Shown piece after piece: positions 1 through 8,915 of a DNA stretch of 64,000 nucleotides. The DNA lies in assembly GCF_017873715.1 (NCBI RefSeq), contig NZ_JAGGKM010000001.1:186001-250000 (forward strand). Reading direction: 5' to 3'. The translations under genes were made by a program, and so were the position numbers. Under the pieces are notes generated by a model. The model saw nothing but the letters and a program-made list of their open reading frames with translations. It was not told the DNA's origin and made no database searches. The DNA comes from Cytobacillus luteolus. Its GTDB lineage: Bacteria > Bacillota > Bacilli > Bacillales > Bacillaceae_L. How positions within the stretch are numbered: position 1 is the stretch's first letter; each line of letters opens with the position of its first letter.

Positions 1-437
1 TTGCGAGACTTTTAGATAATTCCCTTTCTTGGTCTGAAGAGCTAGCAAGATATTGTTTTATTTGGCTAGTTTACTTAGGCATTAGTTATGGCGTAAAGAA
101 AAATCGTCATATTAAAGTAGACGTTGTATTGTTATTACTTAAAGAAAGAGGAAAAATCATTTTAAATATCATAGCAACCCTGCTATTTATGGTTTTTGCA
201 CTATTTGTGATTAGATACGGCTACGATATAGCTACAAAATTATTATCTTTTGGCCAAACATCTCCAGCGCTTGGCATTCCTATGGGTCTTGTATATATGG
301 CTACACCAATTGGTATGGGATTAACACTTATTCGTTTAATCCAAAATCTTGTAGAGTATATTAAAGCCTTATTAGGAAAAGGAGAAGTTGATAATCGAAC
401 TGAAGCTGAAAGACTTAAGGATAGTGTCCTTGAATAA
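1..437 (+). CDS. TRAP transporter small permease (DctQ type), 5' truncated
   Basis: The frame is open from the left edge (first full codon at base 3), so the start lies outside the window and about 144 residues are visible. A W-S-E-E-L-A-R stretch just before a membrane segment, followed by a basic loop with H-I-K-V-D and further hydrophobic segments, is typical of the DctQ family. DctQ is the four-helix subunit that joins the large permease DctM in the cytoplasmic membrane; with an extracytoplasmic binding protein (DctP, expected upstream but not visible) they import organic acids using an ion gradient. It ends 17 bp before the DctM gene, so the two are co-transcribed. Sugar-acid genes downstream suggest the substrate is an aldonate or uronate (inference). 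Confidence 0.9.
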   Translation, partial: ARLLDNSLSWSEELARYCFIWLVYLGISYGVKKNRHIKVDVVLLLLKERGKIILNIIATLLFMVFALFVIRYGYDIATKLLSFGQTSPALGIPMGLVYMATPIGMGLTLIRLIQNLVEYIKALLGKGEVDNRTEAERLKDSVLE

Positions 438-454
438 TCTAGGGGGTTTATAAA

Positions 455-1735
455 ATGACTGCTGCAGTCTTATTTGGTAGTTTTGCACTACTATTACTTT
501 TAAGTGTTCCCATTGGGATTTCAATAGGTTTAGCAACACTTATTACCATCTTTTTCTCAGGTACCCTACCAGTTGAATTTTTGGCGAAGGAATTGGTAAC
601 ATCCGTAGATTCTTTCCCACTAATGGCTGTTCCTTTCTTCATCCTTGCAGGAGAAATTATGGGTAAGGGTGGAATTTCAGAGAGACTTTTTAATGTTGCA
701 AATGCGTTAGTAGGAAATAGAACAGGTGGATTTGCCATTGCTACAATCGTAACTTGTATGTTCTTTGCAGCAATTTCAGGATCAGGTCCTGCTACTGTTG
801 CTGCAATTGGTGGGATTATGATTCCTGCTATGGTGCGTCAAGGATATGATAAAAAGTTTGCTACTGCTGTTGTAGCGGCAGCAGGTTCAATTGGGGTCAT
901 TATTCCCCCTAGTATTCCAATGGTTATTTATGGTGTAACAGGTAATACGTCTATTGGAGATTTGTTTATTGCAGGTATTGTTCCTGGAATTTTAGTTGGT
1001 CTTTCAATGATAGTTTGGGCATATTACTATTCGAAGAAAAAGGGCTATAAAGGTCTTGAAGAACCAACTTCACTGAAAAAAGTATGGAAGGCAACATGGG
1101 ATGCAAAATGGGCATTATTAATTCCGATTATCATTTTAGGTGGAATTTATGGTGGGTACTTCACACCAACTGAAGCTGCTGTAATTGCTGTTGTATATGG
1201 TCTATTTGCTTCAATGGTGCTGTACAAAGAGCTGAAATTTAAGGAATTACCTAAAGTATTAATTGACTCTGCATTAACGACCGCTACGGTGTTAATCATT
1301 GTTGGAACAGCAACTGCATTCGGACGTTTCTTAACAATCGAACAAATTCCAAATAAAGTTGCAAATGCGATGATGTCAATTTCAAGTGAACCAATCATCA
1401 TCATCTTATTGATTACAGTACTTTTATTATTCGTTGGTATGTTTATGGATACATTAGCAGCGATTATTATCTTAACACCAATCCTGTTACCAATTGCGAT
1501 CCAAATTGGTTATGACCCAGTTCACTTTGGTATTTTAATGATTGTTAACCTGGCGATTGGATTCTTTACTCCACCTGTTGGTGTAAACCTATTTGTTGGG
1601 TCAGGTATTTCTGGGGTTTCTATGGGAGCATTATCACGTGCGGTTATGCCATTCGTAATTGCAATGTTAATCACTTTGATTTTCTTAACGTTTGTTCCAC
1701 AACTGTCATTATTTTTAGTCGGACTAGGCAAATAA
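455..1735 (+). CDS. TRAP transporter large permease (DctM type)
   Basis: A 426-residue, almost entirely hydrophobic protein of the usual DctM length. It shows the family's conserved patches: A-I-S-G-S-G-P-A-T-V near residue 107, P-P-S-I-P-M near 151, and a second-half G-F-F-T-P-P-V-G-V-N-L segment near 369. DctM is the transport subunit of TRAP systems and moves the substrate delivered by the binding protein. The start has a GGGGG-type ribosome binding site. It lies between the small permease and a KDG kinase, so it very probably imports the substrate catabolised by the following three enzymes. The exact substrate cannot be read from sequence. Confidence 0.95.
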   Translation: MTAAVLFGSFALLLLLSVPIGISIGLATLITIFFSGTLPVEFLAKELVTSVDSFPLMAVPFFILAGEIMGKGGISERLFNVANALVGNRTGGFAIATIVTCMFFAAISGSGPATVAAIGGIMIPAMVRQGYDKKFATAVVAAAGSIGVIIPPSIPMVIYGVTGNTSIGDLFIAGIVPGILVGLSMIVWAYYYSKKKGYKGLEEPTSLKKVWKATWDAKWALLIPIIILGGIYGGYFTPTEAAVIAVVYGLFASMVLYKELKFKELPKVLIDSALTTATVLIIVGTATAFGRFLTIEQIPNKVANAMMSISSEPIIIILLITVLLLFVGMFMDTLAAIIILTPILLPIAIQIGYDPVHFGILMIVNLAIGFFTPPVGVNLFVGSGISGVSMGALSRAVMPFVIAMLITLIFLTFVPQLSLFLVGLGK

Positions 1736-1766
1736 ATTTTACTTGATGGAGAAAAGGGTGTGACCA

Positions 1767-2732
1767 ATGAATAACATTGATGTGTTTACGTTTGGGGAAA
1801 CAATGGTTCTTTTTCAAGCAGAGCAAATGCTTCCGCTTGAATATGTTCACACCTTTCCAAAACTAGTAGGCGGTGCCGAATCAAATGTAGCGATAGGTTT
1901 AGCTAGACTAGGTCATTCGGTTGGGTGGTTTAGTAAGCTAGGTGATGATCCATTTGGTCGCTATATTCATAAATTTATTCGTGGGGAAGGTGTAGATACA
2001 TCTTCCTGTCTTTTTACAGAAAAAGCGCAAACCGGCCTGCTTTTTAAGGAAAGGTTATCACCAGAAGATGTTAATGTGTACTACTATCGAAAAAATTCAG
2101 CGGCAAGTTTAATGGAGCCGGCTGATTTAAATGAAGATTACATATCACAAGCAAAAATTCTTCATATCACAGGAATTACTCCTGCTTTAAGTGAATCATG
2201 CTATCAAACCGTGATGGTCGCGATTCAAATTGCTAAAAAACATAAGATGACGATTGTTTTTGATCCAAACTTGAGATTAAAGCTTTGGTCGGCCGAAAAG
2301 GCTAAGGAAGTTTTTAATGAAATTGCGTCCCATGCAGATGTGATTTTACCAGGACTTGATGAAGGCCAGTTTATGACTGGTAAAACCGAGGTAGAAGATG
2401 TAGCTGTTGCCTTAATGGGTGAACAAGATAAGACGATTATTATCAAGCTTGGAAGTAAGGGTGCTTATTTGCACACTAAACATGAGAAGGCATACATTGA
2501 AGGTTTTCCTGTTGATCGCATTGTTGACCCAGTTGGGGCAGGAGACGGATTCGCTGCAGGCATCTTAAGTGGACTTTTACGAAACGATCCATTACCGGTA
2601 GTTGTCAAAAGAGCAAATGCGATTGGGGCAATTGTTGTTGGGGTAAGTGGAGATGTAGAAGGATTACCAACACTACCTGCCGTTGAGAGATTTATGGAGC
2701 CGGCTTCAGGTTCGCGCGACGTAAAACGATAA
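1767..2732 (+). CDS. kdgK: 2-keto-3-deoxygluconate kinase (PfkB family)
   Basis: A 321-residue PfkB/ribokinase-family sugar kinase. The N-terminal half has the G-G-A-E-S-N-V-A substrate-binding signature of KDG kinases, and the C-terminal signature D-P-V-G-A-G-D-G-F at residues 254-262 contains the catalytic base Asp260 and the anion hole. The expected reaction is ATP-dependent phosphorylation of 2-keto-3-deoxy-gluconate (or -galactonate) at O6 in the cytoplasm. It is preceded by the TRAP permease and followed after 16 bp by the aldolase that would cleave its product. If the pathway is for galactonate, this PfkB enzyme replaces the unrelated DgoK kinase of enterobacteria (inference). Confidence 0.9.
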   Translation: MNNIDVFTFGETMVLFQAEQMLPLEYVHTFPKLVGGAESNVAIGLARLGHSVGWFSKLGDDPFGRYIHKFIRGEGVDTSSCLFTEKAQTGLLFKERLSPEDVNVYYYRKNSAASLMEPADLNEDYISQAKILHITGITPALSESCYQTVMVAIQIAKKHKMTIVFDPNLRLKLWSAEKAKEVFNEIASHADVILPGLDEGQFMTGKTEVEDVAVALMGEQDKTIIIKLGSKGAYLHTKHEKAYIEGFPVDRIVDPVGAGDGFAAGILSGLLRNDPLPVVVKRANAIGAIVVGVSGDVEGLPTLPAVERFMEPASGSRDVKR

Positions 2733-2748
2733 GGGAGGAATACGGACG

Positions 2749-3396
2749 ATGAAAAAGTGGGAAAATCTTATCCGTTTGAAAGAATCTGGTCTAGTAGCAG
2801 TTATCCGAAGACCGAAGGAATCACAAATTCATGGAATTGCTGAAGCACTCGTAAAAGGTGGAGTAGGTGCATTAGAAATTACGCTCGATACACCTGGTGC
2901 TTTGCGTATGATCGAAAGCTTAAAAGAAACGTTTGGTGATAAGGTGTTAGTTGGAGCTGGAACAGTACTTGATGCCATTTCTGCAAAATCGGCGATTGAT
3001 GCTGGAGCAGACTTTATTTTTTCACCAACCTTTGATATAGAAACCATTCAAATCACAAATCGATATGGAAAAATCTCAATTCCTGGAGTCATGACACCAA
3101 CTGAGATTGTTGGGGCGTATTCGGCTGGTGCGGATTTATTAAAAGTCTTCCCAGGTGACTCTCTAGGCATTGATTACATAAAAAATCTTAAAGGTCCACT
3201 TCCACATATCCCGATGATGCCAACAGGTGGAGTGAGTCTAGATAATGTAGAAGCATTTATTAAGAGTGGGGCGATCGCGGTTGGAGCTGGTGGAACACTT
3301 TTAGATAAAAAAGCAATTGAAGAAGAACGCTATGATGTGTTAACTCAAATTGCTGAACAGTTCATCGCGAAAATTCAAAAAGCTCGCCGAAGCTAA
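2749..3396 (+). CDS. eda: KDPG/KHG aldolase
   Basis: A 215-residue class I aldolase of the KDPG/KHG family, normal length. Family marks are visible: V-A-V-I-R near the N-terminus, E-I-T-L-D-T-P (catalytic Glu near residue 44), G-A-G-T-V-L and L-K-V-F-P-G with the Schiff-base Lys132, then P-T-G-G-V. It should cleave 2-keto-3-deoxy-6-phospho-gluconate or -galactonate into pyruvate and glyceraldehyde 3-phosphate. It lies between the kinase and the dehydratase in one operon with short gaps. Whether it prefers the gluco or galacto epimer cannot be decided here. Confidence 0.92.
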   Translation: MKKWENLIRLKESGLVAVIRRPKESQIHGIAEALVKGGVGALEITLDTPGALRMIESLKETFGDKVLVGAGTVLDAISAKSAIDAGADFIFSPTFDIETIQITNRYGKISIPGVMTPTEIVGAYSAGADLLKVFPGDSLGIDYIKNLKGPLPHIPMMPTGGVSLDNVEAFIKSGAIAVGAGGTLLDKKAIEEERYDVLTQIAEQFIAKIQKARRS

Positions 3397-3418
3397 ACAG
3401 TAAAGTGAGGGTACAAAC

Positions 3419-4567
3419 ATGAAGATTACAAAATTTGAAACTTTTATTGTTCCGCCTAGATGGCTGTTTTTAAAAATTGAAACTGATGAAGGAATTGTTG
3501 GATGGGGAGAACCAATTGTAGAAGGGCGTGCTTCAACTGTGAAGGCTGCAGTTGAAGAACTAAGTGAGTACTTAATAGGTAAGGATCCATTGCGCATCGA
3601 AGACCATTGGCAAACGATGTATCGCTCTGGTTTTTACCGTGGTGGTCCAATTTTAATGAGTGCTATTTCAGGAATTGATCAAGCCCTTTGGGATATCAAA
3701 GGGAAATATCATAATGCCCCTGTGTATGAACTAATGGGTGGGGCTTGTCGTGATTCTGTTCGTGTGTACTCGTGGATTGGTGGAGACCGTCCAAGTGATG
3801 TTGGAAAAGCAGCGAAGGAAGCGGTGGAAGCTGGCTTTACAGCTGTAAAAATGAACGGAACGGAAGAGCTACAATATATTGATTCTTATCAAAAGATTGA
3901 TGAAGCGGTTGCTCGAATTGCTGCAGTACGAGAAGCGGTTGGTGAATATGTAGGAATCGGAATCGATTTCCACGGCCGTGTTCATAAACCGATGGCAAAA
4001 ATTTTAGTAAAAGAATTAGAGCAGTTTAGACCTATGTTCATTGAAGAGCCAGTTTTACCTGAAAACAATGAGGCCCTTCGTGAGATTGCTCGTGCAACGA
4101 ATATACCAATTGCAACTGGTGAAAGAATGTTCTCAAAATGGGACTTTAAAAAGCTGCTAGAGGATGGATATGTAGATATCATTCAACCTGATTTATCTCA
4201 TGCTGGCGGAATTACTGAGTGTAAGAAGATCTTTGCAATGGCTGAGGCTTATGATGTTGCGGTTGCACCACATTGTCCATTAGGACCAATTGCCTTAGCT
4301 TCTTGTTTACAAGTAGATGCAACCTCGCACAATGTATTTATCCAAGAGCAAAGCTTAGGTATCCACTATAACCAAGGCAGTGATTTACTAGATTATTTAC
4401 ATGATAAGAAAGTGTTTGAATATAAAGATGGGTATGTAGATATGCTTCATCAACCGGGCTTAGGCATTTCAATTAACGAAGAATTTGTAAGAAAGCAGGC
4501 AGAGGAAGGGCATAATTGGAAAAACCCTGTATGGCGTCATAAGGACGGTACAATCGCTGAATGGTAA
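3419..4567 (+). CDS. dgoD: D-galactonate dehydratase
   Basis: A 382-residue enolase-superfamily enzyme that resembles enterobacterial DgoD along its whole length. Strong marks are [39 protein letters not shown] and P-H-C-P-L-G-P-I-A, covering the metal-binding carboxylates and the general base/acid residues, and the C-terminus reads [14 protein letters not shown]. It would convert D-galactonate to 2-keto-3-deoxygalactonate, the first step of the DeLey-Doudoroff route completed by the preceding kinase and aldolase. It ends 6 bp before the permease gene that follows. Confidence 0.92.
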   Translation: MKITKFETFIVPPRWLFLKIETDEGIVGWGEPIVEGRASTVKAAVEELSEYLIGKDPLRIEDHWQTMYRSGFYRGGPILMSAISGIDQALWDIKGKYHNAPVYELMGGACRDSVRVYSWIGGDRPSDVGKAAKEAVEAGFTAVKMNGTEELQYIDSYQKIDEAVARIAAVREAVGEYVGIGIDFHGRVHKPMAKILVKELEQFRPMFIEEPVLPENNEALREIARATNIPIATGERMFSKWDFKKLLEDGYVDIIQPDLSHAGGITECKKIFAMAEAYDVAVAPHCPLGPIALASCLQVDATSHNVFIQEQSLGIHYNQGSDLLDYLHDKKVFEYKDGYVDMLHQPGLGISINEEFVRKQAEEGHNWKNPVWRHKDGTIAEW

Positions 4568-4573
4568 GATGAC

Positions 4574-5470
4574 ATGACAATATTTATACAAGTTGTACTC
4601 CCTGTTTTACTCGTGTTTTTAGCCGGTTTTAGTATTCAAAAGTGGAAAAGGCTTGATATTAAGCCTCTTTCTACTGTTGCCATCTATATATTAACTCCAT
4701 TGCTCGTGTTTTACACGTTTTATACAGCGGAGTTAAATCAGCAGTATGCGATGATGGTTCTATTTTCCGGACTGCTATTATTTGGGTTAATTATTATTAA
4801 TATTATCTATTGTAAAATTCGTAAGCATGATGCTTCAGTTGAAAGCGGACTAATTTTAGGTACTGCTTTCATGAATGCTGGTAATTATGGAGCACCGATT
4901 GTTTTATTTGCCTACGGAGAAGTAGGCTTTGCCTATGCGGTATCATTTCTTGTTTTACAAGCTATCATTATGAACTTTTTTGGCGTGTACTATGCTGCTA
5001 GGGGACAGGCTGGGGTTAAATTTGCTTTAAAAGCCGTACTTGAAATGCCTGCTACCTGGGCAGTTTTACTTGCTCTCCTATTTAACTTAGGGAATATGCC
5101 AGTACCTGATTATATTTTATCAGTTGTTAAGCTTGTAGGTGATGCTACGATCCCTGTGGTGATGGTTATTTTAGGGATGCAGCTAGCAGAAATAAAGCTG
5201 AAAAGTATGGAGTGGGACAAAATATCCTTTGGGGTTATCGCAAGATTATTTCTATCGCCACTCCTTGCATTTGGATTATGCTTAATCCTCCCACTGGACC
5301 CACTTCTTCAAAAGGTACTCATTCTTTCTGCCGCGATGCCATCTGCTGCAACAACCGTTCTTTATGCGGTTCAATATGACACAGAACCAGATCTTGTCTC
5401 GAGCATCACATTAATTACAACCTTAATCAGCATCATTACAATTACCCTATTACTGATTATATTAGGATAA
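4574..5470 (+). CDS. AEC-family (auxin efflux carrier type) transporter
   Basis: A 298-residue integral membrane protein with about ten hydrophobic segments split by a short cytoplasmic loop, the usual AEC/YfdV layout. Visible family marks are N-A-G-N-Y-G-A-P near residue 101, D-A-T-I-P-V-V-M-V-I-L-G near 190, and A-A-M-P-S-A-A near 254. AEC proteins move carboxylates or related small anions. The start is only 6 bp after dgoD with a weak ribosome binding site, so translation may be coupled. As a second carrier in an operon that already has a TRAP importer, it may export or exchange an intermediate (inference). Confidence 0.85.
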   Translation: MTIFIQVVLPVLLVFLAGFSIQKWKRLDIKPLSTVAIYILTPLLVFYTFYTAELNQQYAMMVLFSGLLLFGLIIINIIYCKIRKHDASVESGLILGTAFMNAGNYGAPIVLFAYGEVGFAYAVSFLVLQAIIMNFFGVYYAARGQAGVKFALKAVLEMPATWAVLLALLFNLGNMPVPDYILSVVKLVGDATIPVVMVILGMQLAEIKLKSMEWDKISFGVIARLFLSPLLAFGLCLILPLDPLLQKVLILSAAMPSAATTVLYAVQYDTEPDLVSSITLITTLISIITITLLLIILG

Positions 5471-5496
5471 ACAATATCGAAGGAGTGTCCGAAAAC

Positions 5497-6492
5497 ATGA
5501 GTCATTTTAAAGTGCTTGTAACAGATTATGAATATGAAACATTTGCTCCTGAAAAGGAAGTTTTAGATAAGCTTGGTCTTGAGCTTACATTTGCTCAATG
5601 TCGCACAGAGGATGATGTGATTGAAGCCGCTCGAGATGCAGATGCTCTAATCAATCAATATGCTCCTATATCACGAAGGGTAATTGAAAGTCTTGAAAAA
5701 TGCAAGGTGATTTCACGTTATGGAGTTGGCTTTAATACTATCGATATTGAAGCAGCAACTGAAAAAGGAATTATCGTTGGAAATGTCACAGACTACTGTT
5801 TAGATGAAGTATCTGATCATGCAATGGCCTTAATCCTATCTTGTGCACGTAAAGTAACGTTAATGAACAACGAAGTAAAAAAGGGTAACTGGAATTTCAA
5901 TGTTGCTGTTCCGATTTTCCGTTTAAGAGGACGTACTCTAGGGCTCGTTGGCTTTGGAAACATACCTCAAACAGTAGCTAAAAAAGCACAGGCTTTTGGC
6001 CTGGATGTGATTGCTTTTGACCCATATGTTCCTGAGGAAGTTGCAAAACAAGCCAATGTTGAATTAGTCACACTTGATGAACTATGTGAGCGTTCGGACT
6101 TCATATCCGTCCACGCACCACTAAATCAGCATACTCAAGGTATGATTAGCCATGAGCAATTCAACAAGATGAAAAAAGAAGCATTCATCATTAACACAGC
6201 TCGTGGCCCAGTTATTGATGAAGCGGCTTTAATCGCGGCTCTGCAAGAAGGGAAAATAGCAGGAGCAGGATTAGACGTGGTAGAGGTGGAACCAATCGAA
6301 GCGACAAATCCATTATTACAAATGGACAATGTAATTCTTAATCCACACTCTGCATTCTACTCTGTTGAAGCTGAAACTGAGCTGAAACGTAAAACTGCTG
6401 AAAACGTAGCAGATGTACTATCCGGCTACTATCCAACGTACTTAGTGAACAGAGATGTGAAGGTTAAAGTGAGTTTAAAAGATAAAGAATAG
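5497..6492 (+). CDS. D-isomer-specific 2-hydroxyacid dehydrogenase
   Basis: An NAD(P)-dependent 2-hydroxyacid dehydrogenase of the CtBP/phosphoglycerate dehydrogenase family, 331 residues. The nucleotide-binding motif G-L-V-G-F-G-N-I-P lies mid-protein, followed by I-N-T-A-R-G-P with the substrate Arg and the C-terminal H-S-A-F-Y-S with the catalytic His region. The ATG at 5497 is chosen over an upstream in-frame GTG at 5485 because the AAGGAG ribosome binding site (5480-5484) touches the GTG but sits about 11 bases before the ATG. It closes the sugar-acid operon and probably reduces or oxidises a 2-keto/2-hydroxy acid in that pathway; the substrate is unknown. Confidence 0.88.
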   Translation: MSHFKVLVTDYEYETFAPEKEVLDKLGLELTFAQCRTEDDVIEAARDADALINQYAPISRRVIESLEKCKVISRYGVGFNTIDIEAATEKGIIVGNVTDYCLDEVSDHAMALILSCARKVTLMNNEVKKGNWNFNVAVPIFRLRGRTLGLVGFGNIPQTVAKKAQAFGLDVIAFDPYVPEEVAKQANVELVTLDELCERSDFISVHAPLNQHTQGMISHEQFNKMKKEAFIINTARGPVIDEAALIAALQEGKIAGAGLDVVEVEPIEATNPLLQMDNVILNPHSAFYSVEAETELKRKTAENVADVLSGYYPTYLVNRDVKVKVSLKDKE

Positions 6493-6548
6493 GCTAAAAA
6501 ATATACTTAACAACGCCAATTTATTATAATTAAAAGGAGACAATAACC

Positions 6549-6815
6549 ATGGACAATCGTGTTAGCAAAACAATTACTGTAAACATTACAGAAGATGTAA
6601 CCATTGTTGAAGTAAGTAAAGCCACACAAAAATACAACTCAGAAATCTACCTTAAGAAACTAGTAAACGGCACTCCACACGAAATCAACCTAAAAAGCTT
6701 CCTTGGACTCATCACACTCCAACTGAAAAATGGTGACAAACTAACCATCGAAGCCGAAGGAAATGATGCACAGGCAGCTGTAGACGAAGTAGCAAATTAT
6801 CTTTCTAAGGAATAA
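6549..6815 (+). CDS. HPr-like protein lacking the phosphorylatable histidine
   Basis: An 88-residue protein with the size and pattern of HPr of the PTS. The second half aligns well: I-N-L-K-S-F-L-G-L keeps the Ser46 region (Ser50 here), and K-L-T-I-E-A-E-G-N-D-A-Q-A-A matches the HPr C-terminal helix. The N-terminal active-site loop, normally G-I-H-A-R-P-A, is replaced by E-D-V-T-I-V-E-V, so the catalytic His15 is absent. A protein like this cannot carry phosphate from enzyme I, but could act through the Ser site, as Crh does. The ribosome binding site AAAGGAGA is strong. It stands alone between the sugar-acid operon and the Mo enzyme. Confidence 0.8.
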   Translation: MDNRVSKTITVNITEDVTIVEVSKATQKYNSEIYLKKLVNGTPHEINLKSFLGLITLQLKNGDKLTIEAEGNDAQAAVDEVANYLSKE

Positions 6816-6854
6816 CAAACTATATATTTTACTTTTAAATAGGAGGATGAAAAG

Positions 6855-7961
6855 ATGAAAGCAAGATGGCTAATAAAAATCCATCATATCCATGCAATAC
6901 TTGTAGGCTTGCTCCTACTATCCGGCCTAAGTCTTTTCATTCAACCTGTGCGCACATTCTTCAACGAATGGAAAATTCCCCTAGTGGCGATTCACACATG
7001 GATCGCCCTTTTTTATATCATCATTGTCCTACTCTCACTAAAAAAAGCAATCAAATACACGTTCAAAAAACCAACCTTAAAGAAGTTTAACGTACACTTC
7101 ATCCTTGGCCTATTTCTAGCCTGGAGCCTATCAGGAGCGATCATGTATTTCCAAGCCCATTTTCCAGTACCAGTTCGAAACACAGCCGTAACTATACACG
7201 ATACAGTTACCTGGATTGCGATTCCATGGCTACTTATTCACAGCATCGGACACACTCTCAAACTAGAAATCCCTTGGCCTCTATGGTGGAAACGACATGC
7301 GAAAAAGCCTGAATGGGTTCAAGAAAATCGACTACAACGAAGAGACTTTATTAAATCTTTGTCCTTAATAACAATCATGATTTTCATCGGTGGCTGGCTA
7401 AAATGGCTAACACCTATGCTGCATGCTTCAAACGAAACCAATCGAAGAAGAGGCTATTTTCGCATTTACAATGTAACAAATGATTACCCACGATATGAAA
7501 ACAATGATTGGAGTCTCACCATTGACGGACTCGTTGAAGAGAAAAAGGTACTCACTATCCAACAAATGAGGCAGCTAAAATGGAATACCATTATCGATGA
7601 TTTTCACTGTGTAACTGGCTGGAGTGTGAAAGGGGTCGAGTTAACAGGTGTGTATATCAGAGATTTATTTGAAGCACACGACATTAAGCCTAAAGACAAA
7701 TACATCACTGCTTATTCCGGAGATGGCGTGTATTTCGACACCTTTACGTTATCACAACTTGTGGATGAGGAAGCCATGCTTGTCTTTGAGTTAGATGGTG
7801 CTCCACTTAAGAAGGCCCAAGGCTATCCTTGTCGTTTATACCATCCAACCATGTATGGATATAAATCAGTTAAATGGATTGAGCGACTTACAATTACTGA
7901 TGAACGTGATTATGGCTATTGGCAGCAGAATGGAGATTATGATTTAGATGGTTACTTATAG
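6855..7961 (+). CDS. Membrane-anchored molybdopterin oxidoreductase with cytochrome-b-like N-terminus
   Basis: A 368-residue two-part protein. Residues 1-135 hold four membrane segments with several His residues (H10-H11, H13, H47, H115, H129, H133), as in cytochrome b561-like haem anchors. Residues 195-360 form a sulfite-oxidase-type molybdopterin domain: F-H-C-V-T-G-W-S-V gives the Mo-ligating Cys252, and the C-terminus has the G-Y-K-S-V-K-W-I core. Between them lies Q-R-R-D-F-I-K (161-167) just before a fifth hydrophobic segment, a good internal Tat signal that would place the Mo domain outside. Electron donor and substrate are unknown. It starts with AGGAGG and overlaps the next gene by 14 bp. 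Confidence 0.85.
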   Translation: MKARWLIKIHHIHAILVGLLLLSGLSLFIQPVRTFFNEWKIPLVAIHTWIALFYIIIVLLSLKKAIKYTFKKPTLKKFNVHFILGLFLAWSLSGAIMYFQAHFPVPVRNTAVTIHDTVTWIAIPWLLIHSIGHTLKLEIPWPLWWKRHAKKPEWVQENRLQRRDFIKSLSLITIMIFIGGWLKWLTPMLHASNETNRRRGYFRIYNVTNDYPRYENNDWSLTIDGLVEEKKVLTIQQMRQLKWNTIIDDFHCVTGWSVKGVELTGVYIRDLFEAHDIKPKDKYITAYSGDGVYFDTFTLSQLVDEEAMLVFELDGAPLKKAQGYPCRLYHPTMYGYKSVKWIERLTITDERDYGYWQQNGDYDLDGYL

Positions 7962-8667
7962 GCCAATAAAAAAATGGTTGCTTCCACTTTTGTCAATCAT
8001 CATAGGGCTGGCGATAGGATATACTGTGTTTCCAAGTGAGCAGCAGCACCGTTTGCAAGTGTGGGAAAAGGCTTTGGATATCTATGAAAATGACAACTAT
8101 GCAATTGAAACGGTGTATTCAAGGGATGACCAACTCTATTCATCTAGTAAAGGGACTTGGACGAACAATCGTGCTAGCTATGATGTATCAACTCCTGTAT
8201 CTGATGACACAAATTTCAATTTTACAGTCTACTTTATGGAGGATAAAATATATGTGAATAGCGGTGAAGAGTGGGTGTATGGAGAAAGGCCACATCGTTT
8301 AATACAAGAATTCATTCCACTAGACCAACCATTCACATGGGTACGAGATCTTTTGAAAAATGCTGATGAGATTATGATTGAGAAGGCAGATTTTGCGGTA
8401 ATCTATCGAGCTTATTTTAAGAATTTTAATGATATCGAATTTAGAGGTGTTAGGTTAGAGGAACAAAAGAATACGACACTTGAGATGACTATTTTTAATG
8501 GTCAATTGGATACGATTGAGTTAGATGCCGAGCCTATCAGACCTAAAACAGTTGGTCCACTTGTTTCCTATCCAGAAAAACTAATATATCGATTAGAATT
8601 TAAATCTTCTGATATAACAAATTTGGAACTACCAGCTGATGCTAACACATCCAAGGAGCTTGAATAG
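7948..8667 (+). CDS. Membrane-anchored extracytoplasmic protein of unknown function
   Basis: A 239-residue protein with one N-terminal transmembrane helix (about residues 9-28) and a polar remainder that should lie outside the membrane. No family is recognised; the alternating strands resemble LolA/outer-lipoprotein-carrier-like folds, which is only an impression. The start ATG lies inside the end of the Mo-oxidoreductase gene (14-bp overlap), so the two are translated together, and the protein may serve as a partner or assembly factor for that enzyme (inference). A hairpin followed by T residues ends the unit at 8716-8752. Confidence 0.75.
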   Translation: MVTYRPIKKWLLPLLSIIIGLAIGYTVFPSEQQHRLQVWEKALDIYENDNYAIETVYSRDDQLYSSSKGTWTNNRASYDVSTPVSDDTNFNFTVYFMEDKIYVNSGEEWVYGERPHRLIQEFIPLDQPFTWVRDLLKNADEIMIEKADFAVIYRAYFKNFNDIEFRGVRLEEQKNTTLEMTIFNGQLDTIELDAEPIRPKTVGPLVSYPEKLIYRLEFKSSDITNLELPADANTSKELE

Positions 8668-8715
8668 ATATATTCTAAAGATGTTGAGTATTTTAAATAA
8701 TAATGGTAGAATAGT

Positions 8716-8752
8716 AATTGACTAAATGTCTAGCAGTCATTAGTCAATTTTT
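8716..8752 (+). terminator. Rho-independent terminator after the Mo-oxidoreductase unit
   Basis: A 9-bp stem, AATTGACTA (8716-8724) with TAGTCAATT (8741-8749), is followed by a short T run. It lies about 50 bp after the stop of the preceding gene. Confidence 0.7.
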
Positions 8753-8848
8753 AAATTAATTCTATCTAAGAAGATAAAGAATCAAACTATAGATCAAACC
8801 TAATAAAATATTTGGTAAATGGAAGAACAATAAAAAAGTCTTACCCAT

Positions 8849-8883
8849 GGCCTAACTTCTTAATTTGAAGTTAGGCCTTTTTT
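8849..8883 (+). terminator. Terminator hairpin in the leader of the first DUF2294-type gene
   Basis: A perfect 11-bp stem (GGCCTAACTTC at 8849-8859 with its complement at 8867-8877) is followed by six T residues. It ends only 33 bp before the start codon at 8916, so it either ends a short upstream transcript or acts as an attenuator for the downstream gene. No known riboswitch class was recognised in the preceding 100 bases. Confidence 0.8.
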
Positions 8884-8915
8884 ATTATTATAGATTCGGA
8901 GATGAAGTAATTATT

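Noticed and set aside
448-738. Minus-strand ORF opposite dctM
   Set aside because: It is a shadow of the membrane-protein gene on the other strand with no start signal or family.
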